Shown in pieces: positions 7,568-16,881 of a stretch of 22,247 nt of DNA. Source of the DNA: Perkinsus olseni (Eukaryota > Perkinsozoa > Perkinsida > Perkinsidae); contig JABANP010000689.1 of NCBI GenBank assembly GCA_013115135.1, positions 1-22,247 on the forward strand, given 5' to 3'. The notes below the pieces were generated by a model, which worked only from the letters and a program-made list of their open reading frames with translations, had not been told where the DNA came from and did no database searches. The position numbers and the translations under genes were made by a program. The first letter of the stretch is position 1; each line of letters starts with the position of its first letter.

Positions 7568-7720
7568 ACTTCGCGTTACGCGGTAAACACGTTATGACGC
7601 GTCATCGCGTTAGAGTTTTTCGCGATATTGCGTTTCACGTGCGCGTTATGACGCGAAGGGTTATCTCAACACAACATATCGCGTTTTTCGCGTAAAACTG
7701 TTTTACGCGTAAAACAGGTG
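7568..7720. repeat. CG-rich palindromic tract with gcgttt/aacgcg motifs
   Basis: The hAT element landed in a tract dense with cgcgtt, aacgcg and ttacgcg words. It ends with two overlapping perfect palindromes: 7689-7709 (cgcgtaaaac t gttttacgcg) and 7698-7717 (ctgttttacg cgtaaaacag). Related words lie on the left side of the hAT element (6940-6983). No coding potential is seen. Confidence 0.6.
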
Positions 7721-9291
7721 AAACTCCAATGTACTAGACTATCCATCAATCCTACTTGGATTATCCAAGTCGCGTGCAGCCCACTAAGAATATTTAGCTC
7801 CTTTTGGTGTCAAGTGACGAAGCCTATGGCGGCTTTGGGCGGTTTTGCTCTTTCCCGTGGTAGGATGACCCCTATATCCGGAGTCCGGATTCCGGACCCC
7901 ATCTCTGAACCGACGCTCAAAGAAGAGACACTTACCAGCGAGCACGCAAAAGTTCCAAAAAGATGAGCGAATAGACGTTGTAGACGTTGGAATGGCCTGT
8001 GCGAGCAGGCAGCAACGGCGCCGCCTCTCGATGCTTTCGAGGGTACTGTTTGTTGCTTTATTACCCGACTTGGCGGAATCAATTTCGCAGAGCTTGCGAG
8101 TTTCTTCGTCGAAATGCCTTAGTGCAATCAACTCAGTCAAATAGACAATTGGTCAATCGCCGCCAGCGCGGCGAATATAGTGAGATCATCTCACTGAGAT
8201 GAAAATCGACATTGAATTGCGGCAAAGACGATCCATTCCGCGGCCGCACTGGAAATGAGGACAACTTCGACAAAGTGTTGAAATCAATTTCGCTGATAGT
8301 ACGTTCAACTTTACTGAAGACTGTCTCCGGTTCCGGGGCGCCCTGTGATCTTACGCTCTATGGACCATCAGACAGTATGCTGCAGAAGGTGATGCTGCTG
8401 CTGAATATACCACGATAACGGTTGAACTCATTTTTTCTGGCACTCAACGAATGTCATCATCGTGATAAGGCGAGAGGGAATATTGCCAAATACAGAGAGA
8501 TTCTCTTGAGGGCACAGATTGTCAACATTCTACCTTCGCGGTGCCATCCACATATCCTACAACTTTATCTATGGCTCACAAGACCCGATACTTCGTTGCA
8601 TGGGGCGTGGTGTAATCTGCTGCCGCGGAAAGTGAACACCTCATCAATGCGTCGGGCTGAACTTGCAAGTTTAATACTATCACCGGCAGAAGAACATGTC
8701 AGCTCGGCTAGGATGAGATGGCACTGAGCTCTGTTCCCGTCTATGACTCCTTTCACGGTACCAATCGAGGGCTATAGATATGTAAGGTATCATCCCGCAA
8801 TAGGGAATAGACTGCCCCGGGCGCTCGTAGTTTGCCCTCCGGCGTGCATCAATATGTTAATGATGATTCGTAGGAACCCTCTTGGGTCTGACTGAGCATC
8901 TACCTCAATGACGGCGCTCATCGGCGGCATACGCGCGCGCATGCATTGCGCGACAGCTCCCCCAACAAAGTCTCAGTATAGTTAGAATTGTGAGCTCCGC
9001 AATCTGGCCCGAGATCATCGCTTAGCGAAGTCCATTACAAATGTATCTCAGTTGAGGACGAGCTGCCGCTAGGAACCCCAAGAGCCAAGCAGGGTGGTGC
9101 TGCACTCAAGTGAAACGTCGCCACAATGACCTCGTGATGAAATAGCCTGTGGCGCCCTCGCACGCACGTGTAAAAGCTATCTCTGGAGATCAGACTGCAG
9201 GTTGCCCTGCGTTCGTACACGCACGAGTTCATCAGGTCCGCAGTCTCACTTGTCGGTAGCTTTTGTCTGGTAACTCAACCCTCCCTCGACA
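7721..9291. other. No recognisable gene; relic motifs of the foldback element
   Basis: Several frames of 60-118 codons exist on both strands, but none has a recognisable motif. Two short copies of a word typical of the foldback arms, aatcaatttcgc, occur at 8077-8088 and 8282-8293. The second extends to 'gctg.tagta' as in 10959-10977. They may be decayed pieces of the same family. The stretch 8740-9290 leads up to the secreted-family gene and would contain its promoter, but I cannot point to an element. Confidence 0.4.
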
Positions 9292-10081
9292 ATGAGGCTT
9301 CTCCCGACTTGGCTGATGGTCACCCCCATCCTGGCTGGCAGGCTAGATCTAGCACACGTTGGCAAATATGTTTATGGATCGCAAGACTACCATATAACCT
9401 ACAAAGTGGACAACGACTTCAGAGTTGCGATAACTTTCACGGTACCTGGCAAGCCAGCTTACCGCACCTTACCACTCCCCCCTCGTAGGAGGTCCTACTA
9501 ATTACACCATAGACTTCAGTGGCAGGCTCGACGAGCGTTCAGATCTGTTTCATGCTATCTTTGGTCTCCAACCCCGGATCAAGGTTGTGACTGCTGGTGA
9601 ATTGGTCTCCCTGTCCTTCCCCGATATTAACTATGCTGAAGCCCATTTTCAAGGGCAGTATATCAGATTCACAAGGGAGTTGTTACCTCTGCTCCGAGGA
9701 GGCTTTTTTTAAATATCGGGAGGTAACAGCTCCCTTTCTGGAAGCCCTAGTGCAGTTTCGCCCCAATGGAACTGTGACGGCGCCTAACGGTGCAGCGTTC
9801 TCTTTGGGAAGAATGAGAATACGTGCTAGTTGTGGTGGTCGACGTCATGCCATAGCAGTATTGTTAATCTTTGCGGTGGCGGACCCCTCAGACCCATCCG
9901 TGAACATCTACAGAATAAGGGACAGCGATTTCAAGGCTAGGCGAGTTTTCCTCGACGAGCTACAGCGTGTGTGTCCGGGGCTCTCAGGGGATGGGCTGGG
10001 AGACCTGACTCATATGGTTTTCCCCTATAATAGGGTCATGGCGACGTATATCCGAGAGCATCGCGCCTTCGAGAGGTTTTG
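9292..10081 (+). pseudogene. Secreted hypothetical protein, family A copy 2 (two homopolymer frame breaks)
   Basis: The function is unknown. The ATG at 9292 opens a signal-peptide-like segment (MRLLPTWLMVTPILAG). The protein then follows copy 1 (517-1357, minus): GKYVYG, VAITF, PLVGGP, YTIDF, AHFQG, RFRPNG-type QFRPNG, and the C-terminal CPGLSGDGLGDL block, to the stop at 10079-10081. The reading frame is split in three. The first switch falls in a run of six C at about 9477-9483; the second falls in the T7 run at about 9706-9714. In both, removing one base restores alignment with copy 1. Both being +1 in homopolymers suggests sequencing error as strongly as pseudogenisation. If intact it would encode about 262 residues, probably exported. 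Confidence 0.7.
9673..9736. repeat. 17-bp imperfect inverted repeat inside family A copy 2
   Basis: aagggagttgttacctc (9673-9689) pairs with gaggtaacagctccctt (9720-9736) with one mismatch, across a 30-nt loop that contains the T7 frame break. Copy 1 has no such pairing at the equivalent place, and the two proteins have the same length here, so nothing has been inserted. Confidence 0.7.
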
Positions 10082-10760
10082 AACCAGCTATCGCGGGTCT
10101 CCCAAAGCGGGAGATCCTTGGGATTTGACTCCCTAGGAACGACGACTATCTCAAGGTTCTAGAGCATACTAACACTATTGTCGAGAATCCTGTCCGATGC
10201 CAATCGACCATCGCATATCTGTGTCTCCGCTGAAGACAAAATGGCGTACAGCCTCTTTTTCATAAGCTTCAGTAGAAAAGTCATCTTCTCGTTTTTTCTA
10301 GGCCTGTGTGCTATGGTTTATTTCAATGTCTCCTATGAGGCAAAGTCTATAGGCACACGAGCCGATGTTAGATACTGGAGATGTTAGAAAATCGGGTCAT
10401 ACGACGTTCTTTCATGTCGTGGTTGACCTGTCCTGGGCATGGGTAATTTCGTTAGCTCCCAAATACTCTCCCCGGACAGGATAGACGACATGGCCCGGTC
10501 GGCATTATGATTTTATACTAATTCGGTTACCACAATATCCGTCATATGTCCGTCGCGGACCAACCGCGTGATTTTGTTGACGAACGTGCCGAACAGATAC
10601 AGCCTCCACAACTCCCTCGTTCTCGAGCCTTTTTCGAGTCGAAGACTCAACTGAGACTCGAGTCCATGGTTCATAATTTTATAGTAGCTCCTCATGAGCA
10701 GCTAACCTAGCCTTGCGTAAACCAAGTCCGCCGGCCGGAGTTTTCAGAGACGCAGGTTGC
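10082..10760. other. Intergenic; one small membrane-type frame at 10178-10387
   Basis: No recognised gene is seen. The frame 10178-10387 (+) would encode 69 residues with one strongly hydrophobic stretch (VIFSFFLGLCAMVYF). It might be a downstream membrane exon of the family A gene or a chance frame. The palindromic sequence around 10625-10665 (ctcgag/gactc words) is not assignable. Confidence 0.25.
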
Positions 10761-10819
10761 TCTACACCTTTTAAATGCCTATTTCGCGATCAGTAAGATC
10801 AAATTCGCAAGGCGAGCGA

Positions 10820-10978
10820 TCACCCGAGCCAAGATATGCCTTAGTAAGATCAATTTCACCAGCGCGCGCGATAGTACGATCAATTTCGCCAGCGCGCGTG
10901 ATAGTACAATCAATTTCGCCGGCTCACCCGAAGTAAGTTCAATTTCGACGAAATGCGGAAATCAATTTCGCTGGTAGT
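10820..10978. repeat. Tandem ~30-bp units (atcaatttcgc…gcgcgcgatagtac)
   Basis: Successive units read gatcaatttcaccagcgcgcg…, gatcaatttcgccagcgcgcg… and aatcaatttcgccggctcac…, and decay towards aatcaatttcgctggtagtag. The first two are 30 bp long and nearly identical. The same units in inverted order form the right arm around the LTR insertion. Confidence 0.75.
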
Positions 10979-11411
10979 AGATTATATATCGCTGTAGTGA
11001 CGGATTCTGACGTCCGACTGTTGTAGGCTGGCCGTTTCGCCTATCATGATGCAAAATCCAAGTCACAAAGCTGATGATGAGAGCTACTGTGGCATCGTGC
11101 TTCTTGGATTTCTCTCGTGGCTGGCGACGAGGCGAGATTGGACCATCTCCCTCGACTGAGCCATGGAGACTGTCATCATGGGAGTCATAATGAGTTTCGT
11201 CACTGATGCCACGGTAGCTCTCATCATCAGCTTTGTGACTTGGATTTTGCATCATGATAGGCGAAACGGCCAGCCTACAACAGTCGGACGTCAGAATCCG
11301 TTACTACAGCGAAATAGAATCTACTACCAGCGAAATTGATTCCCGCATTTCGTCGAAATTGAACTTACTTCGGGTGAGCCGGCGAAATTGATTGTACGAT
11401 CACGCGCGCTG

Positions 11412-11629
11412 TGTAGTGAACTCCCTCCGTCGTGGGTACCATAAATTGTGATACTCTTGTGTGATTCTCTGAGCTAGGCTGTGCATTTGTCCCTCCTCGC
11501 TAGACCACGTCATTTTAATGTTATTACGATATTGTGGTGCATATTTGAGCATCAAGATCAGTATCTCTTCCTATATCCCTGTTACTGGCTGAAGCATGGT
11601 TTTGTTAAGTCAAGAGGGAAATAACAACA
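11412..11629 (+). repeat. 5' LTR
   Basis: It begins TGTAGTGAACTCCC and ends AATAACAACA, and is 218 bp, the same as the right LTR. An alternative left edge at 11410 (TG) would pair with TGTTATG at 16659 in the right copy, with a 3-base difference. The ATG of the Gag-Pol frame (11596) lies inside it. Confidence 0.88.
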
Positions 11630-14600
11630 TTGGTACCCGATGCAGGATTGATGATGAGACGGAAGAGACTGCCCGACAAGATTTTGCTCGAGCGACTGGT
11701 TTGGATGCTCGCTATGTTGTGTATCTTCGTCAAGAAGAGGTAGATGCTTTAATTCAGAAGACTGCTGGTGATAATATGAATGAGTGCTTGAAGTTGAGAC
11801 ATCTCTGGCATGCATGCTCTGCGACTAAGTCGACTACTGGTACGGCCGTTACACAACAAGCACAATCTTCTACCGGATATAGGTATCACGCTCGTATCCC
11901 CGATGTTGTTGCCCCTTCAGAGTCGAGTCGCGGCGACGCTGCTAGCATTGCTGACTACCATTTTGATAAGCAGTCTTCGGCTGACGAAGCTACTAATGTG
12001 CGGTCTATGGGAGTGATATCTTCTCTACCGTTACCTGCAGGTGGGAAGGTATTCTCTGGACGGAGCGATCCGAGACCGGTGTCTTTCTTTCTCAAGGAAT
12101 GGCTGCAGACTTGCAAGCTCTATGGCCTTTCTTTGGATAACTGTTGGAGGTTTCTACTGAAGTGTCTTTCTCCTAGTGTCAAGAGCGAACTCACTGATAT
12201 GCTTGAGGAGAGACATCTATTGCTTGAAGGTGCCATTGAGAGCAGACTAGCTGCTGCTGAGACCTTCTTGCGTTCAGCCTTTGACGTGACGAATGATAGT
12301 ATTCGCTACCGAAATCGTCTGTCGCAGGTTAAACAACAGAGCAATGAGCTCATTGGCGACTACATCGGCAGACTGCGAGAAGGTGTTATGGAGGGCAAAT
12401 GTATTGGTCTCACGATCACACAGGACGAGATTTTGGACAAGTTCATCAAGGGTCTGAAGCCTAACTATCAGAAGGCTGTCAAGGCTACCTACTCTCATAT
12501 AAGAGATGTAAATGAGCTGTGTTCTGTCCTTAGTCTTTGGGAGAGTGCGAACATTGACTCTTCAGTGAACGCCGTTGCTGATGAAGCAGGAGATCTTGAA
12601 GCTTTGCCACCAACGTCGACGATCAATGCTACTTTGGAACCGACAAGGAGCTTTTCGTCTGAGGTGAGAGGAGAGAGACCCCCAAAATCTAGAGGGCCTC
12701 TCAGGTGCTGGCACTGTAGTGGCCCACATCTCCGTCGTAATTGTCCTGTGTTGAGGTCAGCGACACCTCCTGCTATACCGCCACTACCACAGCCTACGGT
12801 GACTACTGAGTCGGGACAGCGCAAGGAGGCTGCGGTTACTCCCAGCAAAGAGGCCGAGAAGGATGATGCTAAGATTTCCCCTCAGACTGGTGTAAGTTCT
12901 CAAAGCAAGAGCTTCGAGAAATTATCAGTTGTGAATGATATCCTTGCTCTTGCAGGGGACAGTGCTTGCACTGTGAAGTTGGTGATTCGTCAAGTAGGGG
13001 AACCAGGTGGCTACGCTGCCCGGCTCCCAGCTCTACTTGATACTGGTGGTCACGGATCTGCTTACATGAATGCTGATGTGTTCAAGGACATGGTCAAGGA
13101 GGAAATACTCGATGGCCATCTTGATCCGTGTGGTAATGTGACTTTTGGTAATGGAGATTATGCTCGAGTTCTCGGTTCTTTCAGTGTGAACATTGAGGAC
13201 GAGGTCAAGTATACGCTTGTGGGTGATGTTGAGGTCAAAGTGATTGAGGGGCTGTCACCGGATTTTATAATAGGCATTGAGACTATCAAGCGTTCAGTGG
13301 ATCTGAAGCGGAAATTGATAGAATGTCTTGGTGATGAACCCGGTATGAGCTCTGGTTTGGCCCAGATTGGATTACCCGACGAAAGCGGTGATAAGCTTGA
13401 TGTTCTGCATCCCCTCGATGTAAGGGATAAGTGCTCCATTCACCAGAGTGAGTCAGGGTTTACGGTCTCGTGTCCTGCCCTCAGTGGCATCTCGGTGATG
13501 CCATTCACTGAGCCCAGGCGGAAGCGTAACCGCACCCGGGAGATAGCGATCCATCGAAGGCTCTGTGTTGCGGCTAATGAGAAGAAGTTTCGAGCGGCAA
13601 CTGTCAAGGAGGCTATGGTGATCAACGAGGTAGTCTTGGTTGACAAGAAGGCTGGTTCTAAGGACTCGTCGTTGACTCAGTCCGATATCTGCTCAATGAG
13701 TGATGAGCAGATCAAAGCCCGTTTCAGAGTGACTCTGGATCTCAGAAGACTCAATGCTATGCAGCTGGTTCCGAAGTCGGCTCCTGATAAATCTGGTGGC
13801 TATGTTTGGGTTATGAAATCCGACATAGCGTCAACCTCCAGAAGGAGCAGCGAGATTACTCAGTCCCAAGATGGGGCTCTGAGCATCTTGCGACTGTGGC
13901 CACCATCGATGAGAAAGTTCTTTGTGAAGATTGACTTAAGTGATGCCTTCTCATCCGTACACTTGGATGATGATCTTTGGCCTCTCTTTGCATGTAGGAC
14001 TATCGATGCTGATGGTATAGAATGCCTATGGGTATGTACCGTACTGCCACAAGGATGGCGATACAGCCCGGTTCTATTCACGAGAGTGGTGGGGTCAGTT
14101 CTGGAGGAGGCTCGTATCATCTGTAAGAAAATGGGGCTAGCCGTGAGACTGGTCCATTTTCAAGATGATATTTTGTTAGGAGGGGAGGATAGGGATAGTG
14201 TTTTTCGAGCGAAAAAAGTTGTGATCGACCTGTTCACCCGTTATGGTTTTACGGTGGCACTCAGCAAATGTGAGTCCGGCGATATGGTCGATTTCTGTGG
14301 AGTGCGCTGTTTCCGAAGTGAGGTCTTCCCCAATGTGAAGAAGCCTGCATTGACCACCGCTCTGATTGAGGAGAGTTGTACAGACTTTGAGAGGTTCCAT
14401 GATTTGGAACTGCGAAAGAGTTGGATCCGCAGCTGGGCTGGTAGGTTTCAATGGCTCTCAAAATGGTTATCTCCTGAGGCCAAGGTGATTCTTCGTAGAC
14501 TTCAACGACTAGATCCGAGAAGTTCGAAGGCAACATCTTTGGTGAAGGAGCTCGCTCGTTACTATTTATCGGGGCTGGCCTGCCTCTATGTTCTTGGTAA

Positions 14601-15900
14601 TGGAGAGGGCTGCCGAGTAGCCGGTACGGCCGTCATGGTTGACTGTAATAAGGATGCCTGGGCTGCCATTCTGCTTCAGCTGATCATGATCAAGAAGAGC
14701 GAGATTGCGGATATTGGTCCTCGAGCCGTAGGCTGGCATCTGGCCCTTGACGGACTGGCCGTTAAGATGTGTTCTGAGATCTCTCTAGAGCTGGCCGACG
14801 ATGAGGTGTGTTTACTGCTTCCGCTCTCTCTTGATGGCGGGTTGGTGACGGACGAGGATATGCTTCGTTCTTCTACTTTCCGTGAACGTAAAGCGCAGTT
14901 GCTGGCTCTTCATAGGTTCCTTCCCCTTTGTACTTCTCCTGTTGTGATGGTCGGCGACAATGCTAATACTGTTGGTGATCGGTATTGGCACACTCTTGAA
15001 ACTGACCATGTGGCTACAGAGCTGGACCTTAGGATGGTAGCTGAATACCATCGAACTGTCGATGCTACGTTGTGGGTGCCTCGTCTTTCAGTGGTTAAGC
15101 TCGTCGACTCCATGGCGAGGGTGTTACCGAAGGACCTTGCCTCCGGTAATATCACTGAGACTGATCCTCTGCATATCTCGAGCAGTCTTCTGGGAGAGGA
15201 TGTCATCGGTGAGTTCCCTTCTGAGACTTTGGACGTGCTTGGCGATGGCGATGATGATATAGCAATCGAGCCATTTCAGTGTCCCCGTTACTGTGATCTG
15301 AATGCAGTGAGGGAGGCCCAGCAGACTTGTGCTGAGGTTCAGGCTCTGGCTAAAGGTAACGGCTTCATCAAGGATGATGATGGCGTTGTTTTTCGGGTCC
15401 AAAGGTTCAATGCTCTTGGCAGTATTGTTAAGCAACTTGTGCTGCCAGCCGACGTCAGGAAGGAGATGGTAATGCAAGCTCACGCAGACTGTCATGCCAA
15501 CTCGAGACAGCTGAAGTTTCTGCTCTCGGACTGGTGTTGGTTTCCAAAAATGGGGAACCTCTGTCGCAGTGTCAGTCAAGCTTGTGGTGTATGTCAAGTG
15601 ACCGCTTCGAAACAAGGTCGAGAGCTGGCTCCATATGGTACTCGACGTCCCGTGGAGGGCATGGCGGCGACATGGCAACGTGTAGGAGTGGATGTTCTTC
15701 ATGTTGGTTCGGGAGGCAAGCTCTTAACTTGTACTTGCTGGTATACCGCTTATTGTGACTTCCAGATCATTCCTGATACCAAGGCGGAATCCTTTGTGCG
15801 AGGGATGACCTTGGTTTTATGCGCTGTGGATTTCCAAGGGTATGTTACTCTGATGGTGAATTCTCATCAAGGCTGGTTCAGTCTTGGGCTGAGAGTGTAG
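11596..15900 (+). CDS. gag-pol: Gag-Pol polyprotein (Gag, PR, RT, RNase H, integrase N-part)
   Basis: This is a single 1434-residue frame. The Gag-like region is residues 1-330 (SFFLKEWLQTCKLYGLSLDNC resembles the retrotransposon Gag core). The zinc knuckle C371-x2-C374-x3-H378-x4-C383 is one residue shorter than the usual CX2CX4HX4C. The aspartic protease has D482-T-G-G. RT has motif A at D780 (VKIDLSDAF), motif B LPQGWRYSP at 817 and the FQDD box with D857/D858. RNase H-like acids are D1016, E1097 and D1121. The integrase zinc finger H1296-x3-H1300-x29-C1330-x2-C1333 is canonical, and the first core Asp is D1366. The frame leaves the true integrase reading near 15815 and stops at 15898-15900, before the rest of the core. 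The next in-frame Met is residue 61, so the LTR-internal start is the likely one if Gag is complete. Confidence 0.9.
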   Translation: MVLLSQEGNNNIGTRCRIDDETEETARQDFARATGLDARYVVYLRQEEVDALIQKTAGDNMNECLKLRHLWHACSATKSTTGTAVTQQAQSSTGYRYHARIPDVVAPSESSRGDAASIADYHFDKQSSADEATNVRSMGVISSLPLPAGGKVFSGRSDPRPVSFFLKEWLQTCKLYGLSLDNCWRFLLKCLSPSVKSELTDMLEERHLLLEGAIESRLAAAETFLRSAFDVTNDSIRYRNRLSQVKQQSNELIGDYIGRLREGVMEGKCIGLTITQDEILDKFIKGLKPNYQKAVKATYSHIRDVNELCSVLSLWESANIDSSVNAVADEAGDLEALPPTSTINATLEPTRSFSSEVRGERPPKSRGPLRCWHCSGPHLRRNCPVLRSATPPAIPPLPQPTVTTESGQRKEAAVTPSKEAEKDDAKISPQTGVSSQSKSFEKLSVVNDILALAGDSACTVKLVIRQVGEPGGYAARLPALLDTGGHGSAYMNADVFKDMVKEEILDGHLDPCGNVTFGNGDYARVLGSFSVNIEDEVKYTLVGDVEVKVIEGLSPDFIIGIETIKRSVDLKRKLIECLGDEPGMSSGLAQIGLPDESGDKLDVLHPLDVRDKCSIHQSESGFTVSCPALSGISVMPFTEPRRKRNRTREIAIHRRLCVAANEKKFRAATVKEAMVINEVVLVDKKAGSKDSSLTQSDICSMSDEQIKARFRVTLDLRRLNAMQLVPKSAPDKSGGYVWVMKSDIASTSRRSSEITQSQDGALSILRLWPPSMRKFFVKIDLSDAFSSVHLDDDLWPLFACRTIDADGIECLWVCTVLPQGWRYSPVLFTRVVGSVLEEARIICKKMGLAVRLVHFQDDILLGGEDRDSVFRAKKVVIDLFTRYGFTVALSKCESGDMVDFCGVRCFRSEVFPNVKKPALTTALIEESCTDFERFHDLELRKSWIRSWAGRFQWLSKWLSPEAKVILRRLQRLDPRSSKATSLVKELARYYLSGLACLYVLGNGEGCRVAGTAVMVDCNKDAWAAILLQLIMIKKSEIADIGPRAVGWHLALDGLAVKMCSEISLELADDEVCLLLPLSLDGGLVTDEDMLRSSTFRERKAQLLALHRFLPLCTSPVVMVGDNANTVGDRYWHTLETDHVATELDLRMVAEYHRTVDATLWVPRLSVVKLVDSMARVLPKDLASGNITETDPLHISSSLLGEDVIGEFPSETLDVLGDGDDDIAIEPFQCPRYCDLNAVREAQQTCAEVQALAKGNGFIKDDDGVVFRVQRFNALGSIVKQLVLPADVRKEMVMQAHADCHANSRQLKFLLSDWCWFPKMGNLCRSVSQACGVCQVTASKQGRELAPYGTRRPVEGMAATWQRVGVDVLHVGSGGKLLTCTCWYTAYCDFQIIPDTKAESFVRGMTLVLCAVDFQGYVTLMVNSHQGWFSLGLRV
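11630..11650 (+). promoter_or_regulatory. Primer binding site, inside the Gag-Pol frame
   Basis: TGGTACCCGATGCAGGATT starts one base after the LTR end. Its complement reads like a tRNA 3' end: …aatcctgc (T-arm side), a 7-base acceptor strand, then ACCA. I cannot say which tRNA. The sequence is translated as part of Gag. Confidence 0.65.
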
Positions 15901-16632
15901 GTATATCTTGGAATATACATCCCAGTAATCATCCTGAAGCTGGAGGCTACTATGAACGACGGCATAGAATAATACTGGAAGCCTTGAGGAAGTTTGTCCT
16001 TAGTGATGGCGGTTCGGAATGGCATGACGAGCTGGTCTTGGAGCAGGTCAAGTGGCTGGTCAACCATGGTGAGATTGGTCAGAGCGGTATTTGTCCTGCT
16101 CTTGTTATTCTACGGTCGCACCTTGCCGGTTCCGTGTATGAAGGGTGCCGATGATTCACTGGTTTTGTCAAGGCCGAGTTCTGTATTCGATCTGATGAAG
16201 GTTGCTGATGCAGTCGATGGAAATCGACGAAAACTTCTTGGTGTATTCGTCAAGGAGTGGCTTCTTCAGCGAGAACGGTCTCTGCCAGTGATCAAGTATG
16301 AGAGCAACCTGAAGCCCGGTGAGATGGTTTACGTCTTCACCGAGAGGGCTCATAAACTGTCTCCAACCTTTCGAGGCCCTTTTCCAGTGTTAGCTACGAG
16401 AGGACGTCATGTGATGGTAACTACTCCGAATGGTGTCGAGACTCATTGGCTTGGTAACTGTAAACGTCACCGTTCAGATGAAGACGTAGTGGCTGACGCT
16501 CCACGATCAGAGTCCTCGGGTTCGAGTGGCTCAACTAATCAGCAACTCCAGATACGTGCTCCAAAGCGTGCTCGAGCTGAGAGTTGGACTGCAGAGGCTG
16601 CTGATCGAGCTAAGAAGTCTGCGAGGATGTAA
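15810..16632 (+). pseudogene. Integrase core and C-terminal domain, out of frame then back in frame
   Basis: After a shift of one base near 15810-15830 the reading continues in another frame with the second core Asp (YSDGEF, 15852-15854) and the catalytic Glu (YYERRHR, 15954-15956), 33 residues apart. Near 16100-16115 a second, opposite shift returns to the Gag-Pol frame. That frame then encodes the C-terminal domain with LKPGEMVYVF and the GPF box (FRGPFPVL), and a Ser/Arg/Lys-rich tail to the stop at 16630-16632. The two shifts compensate, so the only lesion in this young element may be a pair of small indels, or sequencing errors. Integrase would insert the cDNA into the host genome. Confidence 0.8.
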
Positions 16633-16651
16633 ATGCTTGCTATCTCATTTT

Positions 16652-16658
16652 AGGGGGC
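16652..16658 (+). promoter_or_regulatory. Polypurine tract of the LTR element
   Basis: AGGGGGC precedes TGTTATGTAGTG. It abuts the alternative LTR start at 16659 and lies 5 bases from the start chosen here (16664). It primes plus-strand DNA synthesis in such elements. Confidence 0.65.
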
Positions 16659-16663
16659 TGTTA

Positions 16664-16881
16664 TGTAGTGAACTCCCTCCGTCATGGGTACCATAGTTTG
16701 TGATACTCTTGTGTGATTCTCTGAGCTAGGCTGTGCATTTGTCCCTCCTCGCTAGACCACGTCATTTTAATGTTATTACGATATTGTGGTGCATATTTGA
16801 GCATCAAGATCAGTATCTCTTCCTATATCCCTGTTACTGGCTGAAGCATGGTTTTGTTAAGTCAAGAGGGAAATAACAACA
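16664..16881 (+). repeat. 3' LTR
   Basis: It is 218 bp and differs from the 5' LTR at three positions, all within its first 45 bases (cgtcatggg versus cgtcgtggg; tagtttg versus taaattg). It is followed by CTGGCG, which continues the foldback arm. Confidence 0.9.

Larger units (their letters stand above)
11412..16881 (+). mobile_element. Ty3/gypsy-type LTR retrotransposon, nearly intact
   Basis: LTRs of 218 bp at both ends differ at only 3 positions, so the insertion is recent. The domain order Gag, zinc knuckle, aspartic protease, reverse transcriptase, RNase H, integrase identifies the Ty3/gypsy order rather than copia. A primer binding site follows the left LTR, and a purine-rich tract (agggggc, 16652-16658) lies just upstream of the right LTR. 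The element sits in the right arm of a foldback element. Comparison with the intact left arm shows the empty site and leaves CTG on both sides (11409-11411 and 16882-16884), a candidate 3-bp target duplication, which is shorter than usual for the group. Confidence 0.92.

Noticed and set aside
7167..7586. 139-codon plus-strand frame inside the hAT element
   Set aside because: It runs through both the subterminal repeats and the right TIR and target duplication, so it cannot be a host gene. It has no transposase motif.
9470..9495. Programmed frameshift of the type described for Perkinsus mitochondrial genes (CCCCU/AGGY)
   Set aside because: The gene has a signal peptide and sits among nuclear transposons, and a single extra C explains the break more simply.
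12274..15702. Several minus-strand frames up to 192 codons opposite Gag-Pol
   Set aside because: They are antisense shadows of a frame with clear RT, protease and integrase motifs, and show no motifs themselves.
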